Assembly: GCA_030762175.1 (NCBI GenBank)
Contig: CM060831.1
Span: forward strand, 75,989,001 to 76,053,000
Length of the DNA stretch: 64,000 bases
Source: Metallyticus violacea
Lineage: Eukaryota; Arthropoda; Insecta; Mantodea; Metallyticidae
Direction of reading: 5' to 3'
The position numbers were made by a program, and so were the translations under genes. The notes under the pieces are model-generated. The model saw only the letters and a program-made list of their open reading frames with translations. It searched no databases and was not told the origin of the DNA. Every line of letters begins with the position of its first letter. The stretch's first letter is position 1. Positions 10,936 to 21,078 of this stretch are shown here, in pieces.

Positions 10936-11958
10936 AAGTTGCCTATCGAAAAAGCTATAAGTCATCATTTCTTAAATGGACAAATAAAATAAACTGCTAA
11001 CGTTTTTTTCTAAACGTATTGCAGGAAGGGGCCTACTTAATAGCGCCATGGCCAAAACTTAAGTGGACGCCCTTATGAGGCTCCGGGTAGTAACTTCAGA
11101 ATTTTAAATCAATGGTATTATATTTTTAAAATATTTAGTCAAATTAAGTAATTTGTTTAAATTTTTTTTTTCTGAAACTAATTCTTGAGGGTTAAAATGT
11201 GCTTGAAATAGCACTTAATACAGCTTATGAATCCTGAAAGGAGCCTTTGGAAAGAAAGAACAATACTAAAAATCTGATAAATATACGGAATGAATTACCT
11301 ACACTTTTGGAAAATGTACTCTGAGCGCACAGGATAGCACGTGGTAACTGAAAGACGCCCACGCGACTAAGACAAATTCCGCGATAAATGGATTGGACAT
11401 GCAGAGTCTGTTTTATGATCACCCTGCTCACCCGACTTTACACTCTTACATTACTTTTAATAGGACTAAAGTCATGTCTACAACACCGCCTACAAAAAAC
11501 AATAAATGGCATCAAATACGGGAAGCTTGTGCCACTATCGCTCCATGCATGTAGTTAAAATCTCGGAACAATGTCGCTAAATGCTCAAATATTGATGGAG
11601 ATTAAGCATTTAATAAAATAATGTAAACCAATAGCTCCGTATATTAATATTTATTTTATATGTAAAGTATACCTTTAACGCTTTATAGTTTCTCAAAATT
11701 AGATTTGGAAAAACACATTCAATCACAAGCTTCTTAATTTGTTAAGGAATATTTAAATATTTAAAAAGTAACATATTTCCATTTAAATTTTTGAAGTTAC
11801 CCTCCCCCATCTGGAATCCTATAAGGAGGGTTTTTTTTCTATATCGCTGTTATGAACGTCTCTTCTTGCAATATGTTTAGAAAAAGTCGGCATTTCATTT
11901 TATTAGTGCATTTAAGAGATAGTGGCTTGTAACACTGTATATTACAGAATTTAAGACG
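10936..11958. other. ~1 kb foreign block inside LINE remnant 2
   Basis: The reverse-transcriptase reading stops near 10935 and resumes near 11962. The intervening DNA shows no RT motif and no recognised repeat family. It contains only a 68-codon minus-strand ORF. Ends, inverted repeats or a target duplication could not be fixed by eye, so insertion and simple decay cannot be told apart. Confidence 0.4.
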
Positions 11959-12071
11959 AAGGAGCCCCTCCCACCCGTATTGTTCATTTTATATTTGTAT
12001 AAAGCCATTAATGGCAGATGAATTTAAAGTGTAATTATATTTTAGAATAAGATTCTGAAAATACAATACTC

Positions 12072-12083
12072 TACGCTGATGAC
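12072..12083 (+). other. intact RT catalytic motif YADD
   Basis: The codons TAC GCT GAT GAC spell Y-A-D-D in the context ILYADDMAIL, the polymerase active-site signature of reverse transcriptases. Confidence 0.85.
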
Positions 12084-12690
12084 ATGGCAATATTGGGATA
12101 TAATCTTAAAATATACGTTACAAAAACTGAAGTTCTCATTTTTCATGCATTAGAGCCTATTAGAGCCAAAATTATTTTAAATGATGGGGCTATTTATCAG
12201 GTAATTTGTATTTAATTATTTAGGCTGCAGTTTATCCTATAACCAGATACTATAAATACTAAAATAAAGCTTGCTAAATACCAAAAATTTCTGAATAGAA
12301 AAAAAAAAACAACTCTATTGAAAAGAGCTAGGCAAGAAACAATCCTATAGCTTTAAAGGTAATGGCACTCCCAGCATTGCACATGAGTCAGAAATATGGC
12401 AATATAAACGAAGAATTGAGCTGCAGAAATGAGTTTGCTAAAACTACTAGCAGGGTATTCACTATTAGATCATTCAAAAAACAATATTCAGAGATGAGAT
12501 AAACATGCCATATGTTATAAATAAAATAACTGAATATGCAATGAAATGAAAAGAGCATGCACTAACAATGACCCCGAATATGCTTCAAAATATTCAATAC
12601 AGACCAGGAGAATGAAGAAATATCGACTATAGCTTCAACCCGCTATCACCATTAAACAAGCTCGCCACAGCTAAAAACGTAGAATAAGTA

Positions 12691-14158
12691 TTTTAGACGG
12701 CGCCACAGCGGCGCTAATATGTAATATATTTAAGACCAAATAAACTAGAGAGCATCACAGGTACTATGCTCTAATGACCTGAACCCGCGACAGGTACAAA
12801 TAGACCGACCAAGGCTGTCTCGAATCAGTTCGCAATCATTAGCCTGTTCTATCTGGTGGACTCAGTTGAGACACCATACCGGCTTTACCTTTATGTGACT
12901 CTCCCCGTCTCTCACTATCGTTCTTCGTCTAACTCTATGAACCTTCGTGGCGTAGCCGTAACGACCCGACGATCCCGGACAGCGTTGCTTGCAACGTTGC
13001 TCAAGTGAAGCTTCATGCAAGCTGAACAAGAAGCCCCATAAACTGCACTGGTTTTGTGTGGTACATATATTGTTTATGTTATATAGTATTTAATTAGGGC
13101 ATAATTGTTATAATAAGAAAATCAGCAGGGGCACTTGCCAAAGTGCGCCACACTCGAATATTGTACTATATCTTAAACAGAAATTCTGGAGTATTTTTTC
13201 TCTATATCTGAATATTCATACAACATTTTTGTCAGTTGGTCCGCATTAATTAGTTAGAATTTGTATTTACCACAAATATAAGATTAGTAAAGAAAGAAGG
13301 ACAATAAAATATTGTAGTTATTTTAGCGCTTAGTGTAGTAAAGGGGAAATATAAGTTAAAAACGGATGTATGAGCAAGTACGTGTGAGGCTATCTGGCAA
13401 CCGTGTTGCCTTCAAGCCTGTAGTCTTTGTTTAATCCTCTATACTAGCAACTCGTGTTAGGAGTGGCCATGCGACCATTACTTATTTGGCATGCATCCCA
13501 AATGAAGCTCTGGCATGCTGAAACGCGTTCAGGGAAGGTTTGCAGTTGAGCATACGTCGGTATGTTGCAAAATATTATCCAACTGTCTGTCCAGGAACGT
13601 TATCTCGAAGGAATTGTGTTCTAGCACAATTACCATTCTGTTCATATGTCGCCCAAGGTTCATAACTGGTTTCTCAAGCAAACGGACATTCAGAAGTCAC
13701 CAGATTTAATCCCTATTGAAAAAAAATGCAAAAACACGAAATTTGCCAGTTCTGAAATGCTATAGAAGATATTCGTAAACTCCTGGCTGAAGATTGCGAT
13801 TATTTTCTGAGATACCACGAACGTTGAACTGTGATAAGCAATCTCAGTTTCCACACAAAATATTTGTTGCTTTTTAAAACACAGGAGAGAACACAAGATA
13901 GAAATATTGTATTCAGAAAGATATTTAAAGACAACATCGCGTGAAAGTTGATAAAATATACTTAGTCGTGAATGAAATTCAGCGTGTCAATAAAACATTT
14001 ACAATTTGGAAAACTATGTTATAGCTAGCACTTCAATGGCGTTATTAGTTATTATGTAATTTGCTTTGCAAACTTACTTTTGGATTTATAATTTAAGCTG
14101 CAATGGACAATATAGCAAAATAAAAATAAAATGTTAAAGCCCACATGATCTGTAAAAG
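12691..14158. other. 1.5 kb without recognised genes
   Basis: A less AT-rich stretch (about 12700-13040) has several GC-rich short words but no ORF or repeat that I recognise. The rest is AT-rich. Two ORFs of 64-68 codons near 13515-13896 have no motif. Confidence 0.4.
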
Positions 14159-14175
14159 TGTGTGTGTGCGTGTGT

Positions 14176-14210
<35 letters not shown>
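14159..14210. repeat. (TG)n microsatellite
   Basis: Interrupted TG repeat with CG and TACG breaks at the left, pure at the right. Confidence 0.95.
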
Positions 14211-14212
<2 letters not shown>

Positions 14213-15186
14213 GTACGTTAAAATGGGATGAGGGCTTTAATAACATTTAAGAGAAAGAGAATATCAAATTCACACTTCTTTTATTGCAAACAACTAGTCT
14301 TCAAGAAAACCTGAATTTAATAACTTTTTAAATGCTTTTAACCCGTCGCAAATTAGGTGTGCACTACACTTGAATGTGTCTGTAATTTTACACACAAAAA
14401 TGTTGAAAATAATAAGCCGTAAATAGGAGGTGTTTCCAATTAAAAGTTTAAGCATTTCTATCAAATGAGGCTTATTCAACTACAAAGTTGCTAAACTGGG
14501 CTACCAAAATTTATATACACTTCATATGAGACAAAATTATATAACTTTTACCAAATAAATAACTCCTCAAATATACCAACGGAATTTCTTACAATATTAA
14601 AACTCAGTAAATGCAAAAACAGAAAAAAGGCAAAATATCTGTAGAGAAATTTTTTTTTTAATTTTACAATTTATGCATTATATTTACATAAAATAAATCT
14701 AAAACGACTCTCAATAAACCTGGATCACAAGGAGGTAACCAAGAAGCCCCACTGAATTACTAATGAAAGCCAAAATTCCCATTCCCCGGGAACTTTTTGC
14801 TACGTCCTCTCACGCGAAAGCTCAGAACAGAATCCCATAGCACTCTCACAGGGGAAGCCACTAGTTCACGGACTACTGAAAGCAAGGCATGCGTTGACCA
14901 ATGAAGCACAACCACATGACTGTATTGAAAAAAGAGAAGAAGTTGAGATATCAATTAACTTTTATTGTTTTAAACACAGAAAGAATAATCGAGTAAAAAT
15001 CCGCGTTGACCTGTTCCTTGCGATTGATCTGAATTAGTAGCTGATTATGTACTATATACTGAGCCATTTATTCAACTAGACGCACTTCCCTCTATCTCTT
15101 TCAATTCGAAGCTTCGATATCATAGGAATTAGTGCATTTTTGTTTATAAATCCGGCTTCACACTATTATTAGTTATTATATATATA
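14211..15186. other. AT-rich DNA, no recognised feature
   Basis: No gene, no repeat family from this window and no structured RNA was seen; poly-T run near 14652. Confidence 0.45.
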
Positions 15187-15300
15187 ACAGTAACTAGAAA
15201 AGCAGAAATGGATAAAACGATAAGAAAAAGATGCAGATTTGTAATCGGTATATGTCGAACTGCTAGAGTTCTTCTATGGCAAGAAGAACTATTTATATTC
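15187..15300 (+). repeat. foldback family, single-arm copy
   Basis: Reads AACAGTAACTAGAAAAGC, ATGGATAAAACGATAAGAAA, then AATCGGTATATGTCGAACTG and AGTTCTTCTATGGCAAGAA. These blocks occur in the same order on the minus strand of the palindrome at 32281-32464, including its loop (minus strand: AGTCCTTCTATGGCAAGAAA). Only one arm and the loop are clear; the opposite arm is missing or decayed. The family is therefore present in three places (15187, 32281, 59745). Confidence 0.6.
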
Positions 15301-15589
15301 ACTTGTTTTTTCGATATATCTGTCTTGATTTTTAATAACTCCTACTGTCAATTGTGAACCAGACTTTGAGGACGACAGGACATTTCGGAATTTCTAATGC
15401 GCTCAAGCATTTTCCCTCACTTTGCTTAGAAGTGTTCCATTTGAAAGTAACAAATAAACAAAAGATAATCTTATAATTAGTTACAGGTAAAATTCTGTCG
15501 AACTCAACCATAAGAACATACAAAGTCAATTTTCATTTAATTATAGTTCAGTGAAGGGCTTTTTAATTTAATGTACAGTGAGGAAATCT

Positions 15590-15912
15590 ATGCTAGATAT
15601 GGCCGCCTGACCAGTAGTACTGATATTCTAGCCGAAAGGCTAAGGCTCTTGTGAGCAATGCAATGCAAGGAGGTTCGGGTTTGTTTTCTACATGCAGTCC
15701 AAGTGGGAAAGATCAACAAATTCGAAGATATTTCCTTTGGTTGAACTTTTGGATTTGGGAGATTTTCCCAACCAAACTGGTACATGTGCCCCCGAGGAAG
15801 GAGGGAATACCTCCAGGAGGAAGGAATGAGATGGTGGCCAGGAATCCGAAGAAACGATTCATGGACGTAGGCGGGATCTCCAAATTTTCCAGAAATGGTA
15901 GGTGCACATAGG
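15590..15912. other. less AT-rich block with overlapping ORFs on both strands
   Basis: A 115-codon minus-strand ORF (15588-15935) and an 86-codon plus-strand ORF (15651-15911) overlap. The base composition differs from the flanks, and the block ends at the left edge of the mariner element. No motif is recognised. It could be the end of another repeat, a host exon fragment or chance. Confidence 0.35.
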
Positions 15913-15914
15913 TA

Positions 15915-15943
15915 GGTCCATTCGAGCCTAACCATTTTCTAAG
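15915..15943 (+). repeat. left terminal inverted repeat of mariner
   Basis: Starts GGTCCATTCGAGCCTAACC after a TA. It pairs with the reversed right end (17150-17181); the same type of end occurs at 25073 (TCCATGTGTTTCCGGCC). Confidence 0.7.
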
Positions 15944-16077
15944 TTACCCTTTATTGCAATACATTTCTTACATCTTTGAATTAACATTTCAACCCCCGCC
16001 CCTCAATTGTCAATAGTCTTGTGTGCAAAATGGGCATAAGCAGCATCCCTCACTTCTTCGTCACACTTAGATTTCCT

Positions 16078-16168
16078 TTCTCGAAGAGTTTTGAGAAGAG
16101 GAAATAGTCTCGAAGAGTTTTGAGAAGAGGAAATAGTCTCTAAGAGTTTTGAGAAGAGGAAATAGTCA
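16078..16168. repeat. three tandem ~30-bp units inside mariner
   Basis: The unit (T)CGAAGAGTTTTGAGAAGAGG AAATAGTC-type sequence occurs three times in a row with one- or two-base changes. The corresponding part of the 25073 fragment has a single copy, so the triplication is specific to this copy. Confidence 0.85.
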
Positions 16169-16684
16169 CTGAGAGTTATATCTGTGCTATAGGGTGAATG
16201 GTCGATCTCCTTGAAGCCACATTTCTTCGCAGCTTTTTTGGAACAAGATTTGTGTGCATAGGCATGTTGTCGTCAAGAAGGCACACACCACCACTCAGCT
16301 TTCCTCGCCTTTTCTCTTTGATGGAAACACGTAGTTTGTGCAGTAGACCAGCATAGTACTCCCGATTTAATGGGGTATTCCTCTCTTTGAAGTCAATTTG
16401 TCATAGTCCCAAAAGATTGTGGCCATGATCTTCTTGGTTGACTCGGTGACCTGGGCCTTTATAGGTGGCGCTTCGCCAGGTTTACGCCACTCAATTGATT
16501 CTATTTTGGATAAGGGATCACATTAGAGGACCTTAGTTTAGTCTCCTGTAACAATGGTTTGCAGAACTTTTCCCTCGTTGCCACAGCAGAGCTCCAAAAA
16601 TGCCTGACAACAGATGACTCCATTACTCCTTTTGAACTGAGGAAAGAAGGCTAGGCATCCATCTTGCACTAACCTTATGCATGT

Positions 16685-17000
16685 TTAAATGTTCATGAAT
16701 AATTCGAAGGATGTTGTTTTAGAAAGGCCCAACCTTGCTGCTATTTCTGTAACTTTGTGCCGCCGGTCTTTCATAATTTCTCCTTCCACAAAAGCGGTGT
16801 TTTCAGCAGTGAGCACCCCCAAGGGCCAACCTGCACGCTCTTCTTCTTTAAAGCTTTCTCGACTCATTCGAAAAAATTTGGTCCATTCTTTTACGGTAGA
16901 ACATGATGGGGATGCTTCCCCATTTACATCGTTCAATTGCTATTTAATTTCATTTTGAGTAAGTCCTTCTTTTGTGAAGAACTTCACTGCTCGAAACTCC
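16685..17000 (-). pseudogene. mariner transposase N-terminal (paired-type HTH) part
   Basis: The best preserved coding part of the mariner at 15915-17181. The 83-codon open stretch carries a first HTH-like segment followed by SFKEEERAGWPLGV, which corresponds to the DxxRxGRP linker of mariner transposases, and then KVTEIAARLGLSKTTSFELF, a clear second helix-turn-helix. After the stop the reading continues in another frame with SARWMPSLL. DNA binding to the TIRs is the family role. The catalytic domain is shredded, so no activity is expected. Confidence 0.8.
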
Positions 17001-17479
17001 ATTTTGAACATGTCACAATCTTCTACACATAGCCTTCTTTACGCAACTATATGTAAACAATTGAACTCATCGGAGCGGAAGTTACAGCTGCAATTATTTA
17101 CTTAATAGATAAGGTATGACACCAGATAAGCGTTTTGTGAAAGTGATAATCCTTATTGGCGAGGCCGGAAACTTATGGACCTACTCTCGTATCTTTATTG
17201 TTATAAAACTCTACATACACATTACAAATATATTTTATGCATGTGTCGTAAACCGTGCATGCTTAAGTATAATGCTCAATTAGAAAGAGCAACAAATATT
17301 AATACAAATAAAGCAATTATAATAATAAATAAACATTTAAAAAAGAACGATATTTACAGAGATATGAATGAAAACATATTACATTATTTATAATTATACA
17401 GTTATTGCATTCTAACCAGAAAATAAATTGCTTCTAACTTCGCGCACTTTGGGTAGGAAAATGCCCATATTTAGCCAAT

Positions 17480-18990
17480 TAGTGTGGTTCACAAAGAGGC
17501 CCCAGCTTTCAATCGATCTCTAACTGACTTAAAAAAGCTCTCAAGAAACACCATTTTTCTCAGATGTTTCCAGTGGATACATTTTGCCAGAATGTGTGCC
17601 CATTCCCCAGCCCCTCCGCAAAATGGATATATTCTCCTACTAGAACTATCCATTATTTTTTTGGCCATCCAAATTCTCAGTCTAAGCAAGCCCATTTGTG
17701 ATCACGCCTTTCTCCTTAGAACGAGCTTCTTAGATATGCCGTTTTACCCCTGTTAGTTTAATTTCGTTCGATAGTCTCAAGGGGACTGTCTGCCTCGATT
17801 TCCTACCTGCTGATACCTCTAGCCTTGTTCTAACCTTCTTCCATACGTTTTTGTTATTTGCATAGCCTCGTTGCCATATTGAACCCAGGCCGATTCCTCT
17901 GAACCCTTTTTCTACCTCTGCAACCCAAAATGTTGTATCTGGTGTCTATAACATTTTTGGTCTCCCTACATTAGTCTAGGCCAGTATTTCACCGTCCTTG
18001 ATTTGCTATTAACCGTATATTCATAACAACCCACCTCCCTCATGACCCCAAAGGTTGACGTTCCTTTGGGTAGACCATAACTCTTTTCTAAAAATCGATT
18101 TGAATTTTATTAACTTGTTCGGTTCTCCTCCATCTCCATATTTCATCCCATTTTAGCAAAACAGACTTAATCATTGTACACCCTTTCTAGTGTATCTATT
18201 GGTATATCTGGAATGCGAATCAAAGCACATAGTAACTCAAGTAGTTCACCTCATGCTTTATAATTATGTTCTTATTCCATTTCCCACCCATATTAAAGAT
18301 TACTCCTAAATAAAAAAGGTCTAACATTTCAAAGTTTTATAGTTCTTGTTCACTGGAGTACCATGTTTCATCCCTGCCATACAATAGCCATTTTAAAGTC
18401 ATTGTTTTTGTTTTATTAATATTTACTACCGTAATCTATTTCAGGTAACACTCTTCTAGGATATGAATGTCTTTCTGCAAATCATCTCTGTTAGAAATAT
18501 GAAAATTAAAGCGTCAGCATTCAAAAGTATGGGAATGGATGTCCATCCACTTCAGAGACATTCACTTCCTCCGAGATATCATCTATAAATAAAGTAAACA
18601 ATTACGGAGATAGAATTATCCCTGACGAACTGGCTGATCTACATTCCGATATAATGTTTTGGTCTATCTTAACACCGAATTTCACATCGCTGTATATCCG
18701 CATCAGAGCGTTTATCGTTTTGTTGGAGACACCTTTCTGACACAGTTTTATTCACAGAGAATCTCTTTGAACATGTCCAAGGTTATTTAAATTCAACAAA
18801 TACGCTGTACATTTTACCCCGTTTGCTTTTTAAGTTTATATTTATTATGATCTTTAAAACAAATATATTATCCTCCGCAGAAATCCCTTTCCTGAAACGT
18901 GTTTGATACATAGATATTTTGCTGTATTTGTAGCTCCAAACCCTTAGCCGATCATACAGAATCTTGCAGTATACTTTATTTAACACAAAT
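17480..18990 (-). pseudogene. LINE remnant 3: RT to C-terminal zinc region, broken
   Basis: Minus strand: 18986-18783 reads KVYCKILYDRLRVW, then QTRFRKGISAEDNIFVLKII and KMYSVFVEFK. These match the LINE RT motifs KIxxxIlxxRL, QxGFRKGxSTxDNIF and AFVDFxKAFD. Decayed RT follows towards the left (INKTKTMTLKWLLYG near 18400). At 17695-17489 an open stretch has RIYPFCGGAGEWAHILAKC, the C-terminal CxxC...H...C zinc-type motif of LINE ORF2, with the first Cys changed to Tyr. The same C-terminal type recurs on the plus strand at 53040-53330. Many stops and shifts; non-functional. Confidence 0.8.
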
Positions 18991-19298
18991 AATATATCCT
19001 TGTAGCTTTCTGGCGCGCGTGGGTTACCCTTGCATTAGAAATTTGTCCGTTCCAGAGATAAGTTCCACCGCCGGCGGGTTCTCGAGAACCACCCCTTTTC
19101 CACCAATGCCTCGAGGTGTCTCGAAGTCCCCCGAAGAGGTCTTAGACAGAACCTACAAGAAATTATTACAGCTACAATATAAGACACCACCTTTGCCTGA
19201 CGCTATGGAATGAAATGAAAGGGAATGGAAGAGTGCAAAATTCGTATAATGTAAATATTAATTCCAAAACTCATTTAAAGTAACATGGGGAAACTACC
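18991..19298. other. GC-richer block before a poly(A) run
   Basis: The part 19015-19150 is clearly richer in G and C than its surroundings, with CTCGAGAACCACCCC and CCTCGAGGTGTCTCG, but I recognise no element. It ends in a poly(A) run at 19299, as if it were the 3' end of a retroposed sequence on the plus strand. Confidence 0.3.
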
Positions 19299-19320
19299 AA
19301 AAAAAAAAAAAAAAAAAAAA
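19299..19320 (+). repeat. poly(A) run
   Basis: About 22 consecutive A residues, immediately followed by the tRNA-like block on the minus strand. Confidence 0.95.
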
Positions 19321-19326
19321 AGAGTT

Positions 19327-19400
19327 AGGATGGCAGGTCCCAGGGAAATCGAACTTGGAACTGCGAGCTTATGCGTTACCGTTGAGCTACCCCTCCCACT
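19327..19400 (-). repeat. tRNA-like block (SINE head or tRNA pseudogene)
   Basis: Minus strand reads GGGAGGGGTAGCTCAACGG (A-box-like), then AGTTCCAAGTTCGATTTCCC (B-box-like) and a pairing CCTGGGACC end. The acceptor ends do not pair properly, so it is more likely a SINE head than a tRNA gene. Confidence 0.45.
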
Positions 19401-20514
19401 TTTTTCTGCTGTTAATCGCATTTTTTTTCCAATCCTAATTACTTTAAAACGAGCATTTTACCTATTTTGTTTAATTGCTAAATTCGTTTTGATTAAATTC
19501 AAGCTAAGAGTAAAAAAGTTATAGTAAATTTATACCAAATAGGAAGGAGGATCCAGAGAGCACTTGAGTGTTGGAGCGCTCCAGATAAACTCCCTCCGCA
19601 AATTCAGAGAGCAGAGTTCATAATTGTAAAGGGGAATCGGAACTAAAAACTCAAATGTGCCTTGGAGAAGGACGAATGGAACTAGAACCAACAGATCTCA
19701 GTGTTGCACGAATGGAAGCCACTCATTGATATGAGATTAACATAAAGAAGATAACGGAGATGTGAAAAGTTGAGAATGCTGGCGGTATGACAGAAAATCG
19801 GGGAATCTAAAGCAACCGTGACTTTAACCATCAGATATGCTGCCACTTCGCTTTACACTTGACTATTCGAATAAGGTTGGAGAATAATTAACTAACAAGT
19901 TTTATATATCAAATGTGTGCTAACTACCACAACTACGCAATGCCCTCAGAGCTGAATGCCTACCTTCCGTTACAACCATCTTGGGAAGGAAAGGCACGTG
20001 CCCAACAAAGTTATCCAGATTTCACTTCTATGGTCTTGCTTTTTTAAATAATATGTACAATATACACAATAAATAGTACATACAAAGGAGATATGACTTC
20101 CACATTTTAAGGAGATCTAGTTATTTTCATCACTACATTAACCTATGAGACCTGATATTATTCTGAAATCTTACAGAATCTCTCCAGTCTCTTCCCAGTT
20201 TCATCAATTCCTACATTGTATCTTGCATTTCTTTGTAATTTATATTTATTGTTTCTCTCCTTTTAACAGATTCTCTGGGGCAAATCTCTCGAATAACATT
20301 TCCTTACCATATTTTCGTCAACTGCTGCCTGAGACAGATTTGTATGCTGAAGGTAAAGTAGGAATTTGGGAGTTTTCGGCATCATAAAAATTCAGTAGCA
20401 AGAGCATTAGGCATTTTTAATCTTGTCATTAAAATTGTCTGACAATAACTGTTTCAAAATCATATTTTGTGAACTTCAGGTATATTATAATTGGAAGAAT
20501 ATAAATATTTTAAT
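19401..20514. other. unassigned DNA
   Basis: No recognised gene or repeat; an 80-codon ORF at 20145-20387 shows no motif. Confidence 0.45.
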
Positions 20515-20788
20515 GGTGTTTAACGCCGGTCTTTGCTACTGAGGCATCACAGGCGGTGGACACTGATGATACATGAAATGAAATGATATATTGTGAAAAA
20601 AAAAAATTTTTAAAGAAGGAAGTGTTCCAGGCTTAAGTTTAGGGTACCTCCCCGGCATTTGCCAATTATGAGGACTGAGGAAAACCAGGAAAAAGCCTCA
20701 GCCAGGGAGGACGGGCCTGGAGGAATTCGAACCCGAGACCTCCCGCTCACGAATCCGCGCCTTAACGACCTCGGCTACTCATGGCGGT
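20515..20788 (-). repeat. SINE-B copy (minus strand)
   Basis: Reverse reading shows the tail side GTTTAACGCC, CACAGGCGGTGGACACTGAT, TTCCAGGCTTAAGTTTAGGG, GGAAAAAGCCTCAG-like block, GGAATTCGAACCC (B box reversed) and CCTTAACGACCTCGGCTAC (A box reversed). Near full length. Confidence 0.9.
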
Positions 20789-20904
20789 ATAACTCAAAGA
20801 AAACAAACAATAAAACAAAAACATTTTAATGCATTATTTGTTTACATACGTCTTCTCACAACGTCTATACATTGGACGTGAATATTGTAGGTGTAAGTCT
20901 ATAG

Positions 20905-21078
20905 GCATGAAATGAAATGATGGCGCAAATGAGCTCGGAGTCCTTGGCGCCTTAAAGCTGTCTGACATTCACTTCTCGGGGTAAGGGAAATGCCCGAAAA
21001 AGAACCTTACTCAGACACTTGGTATGATCAGGGATCTAACCCAGTACCTCCGAATTGCAAACGCTATTATTGAGGTAG
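20905..21078 (-). repeat. SINE-C copy (minus strand)
   Basis: Plus-strand signature GCAAATGAGCTCGGAGTCCT and TTGGCGCCTTAAAGC, then the head region in reverse with a B-box-like ATCTAACCCAGTACCTCC and an A-box area ending GAGGTAG. The same family as at 1270 and 27321. Confidence 0.75.

Larger units (their letters stand above)
10500..12690 (+). pseudogene. LINE remnant 2: reverse transcriptase, interrupted
   Basis: Plus-strand reading, with frame shifts, gives DDWSISVVASIYKKRDRKK (near 10538) like the WxxxxIxPIYKKGDRxxxxNYRG motif, then CIDFVFAL, then RT-like sequence to about 10935. After about 1 kb of unrelated DNA the RT resumes near 11962 with KEPLPPVLFILYLYKAING (the GDPLSPxLFNxYI motif) and ILYADDMAILG (YADD at 12072-12083). 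Then follow TKTEVLIF, a connection region with RARQET and KVMALPALHMSQ, and VINKITEYAMK/KEHALTM near 12530. The clade looks the same as LINE remnant 1 but in opposite orientation. Many stops make it non-functional despite the intact YADD. Confidence 0.8.
15915..17181 (-). mobile_element. full-length but broken mariner element
   Basis: Ends are imperfect terminal inverted repeats: the left begins GGTCCATTCGAGCCTAACC, the right (reversed) GGTCCATAAGTTTCCGGCC. Both are flanked by TA (15913-15914 and 17182-17183), the target duplication of mariner elements. The length of 1267 bp is the classical mariner size. The minus strand codes for a transposase relic: an opening near 17000 reading MEFRAVKFFTKEGLTQNEI, helix-turn-helix residues in 16936-16685 (KEWTKFFRMSRESF, ITEIAARLGLSKTTSF-like), then frameshifts and stops, MHKVSARWMPSLLS near 16680, and a C-terminal end KCIAIKG near 15950. 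A 30-bp triplication sits near its 3' end. Confidence 0.88.

Noticed and set aside
14159..14210. Z-DNA or regulatory element in the TG repeat
   Set aside because: A plain microsatellite with no neighbouring gene to regulate.
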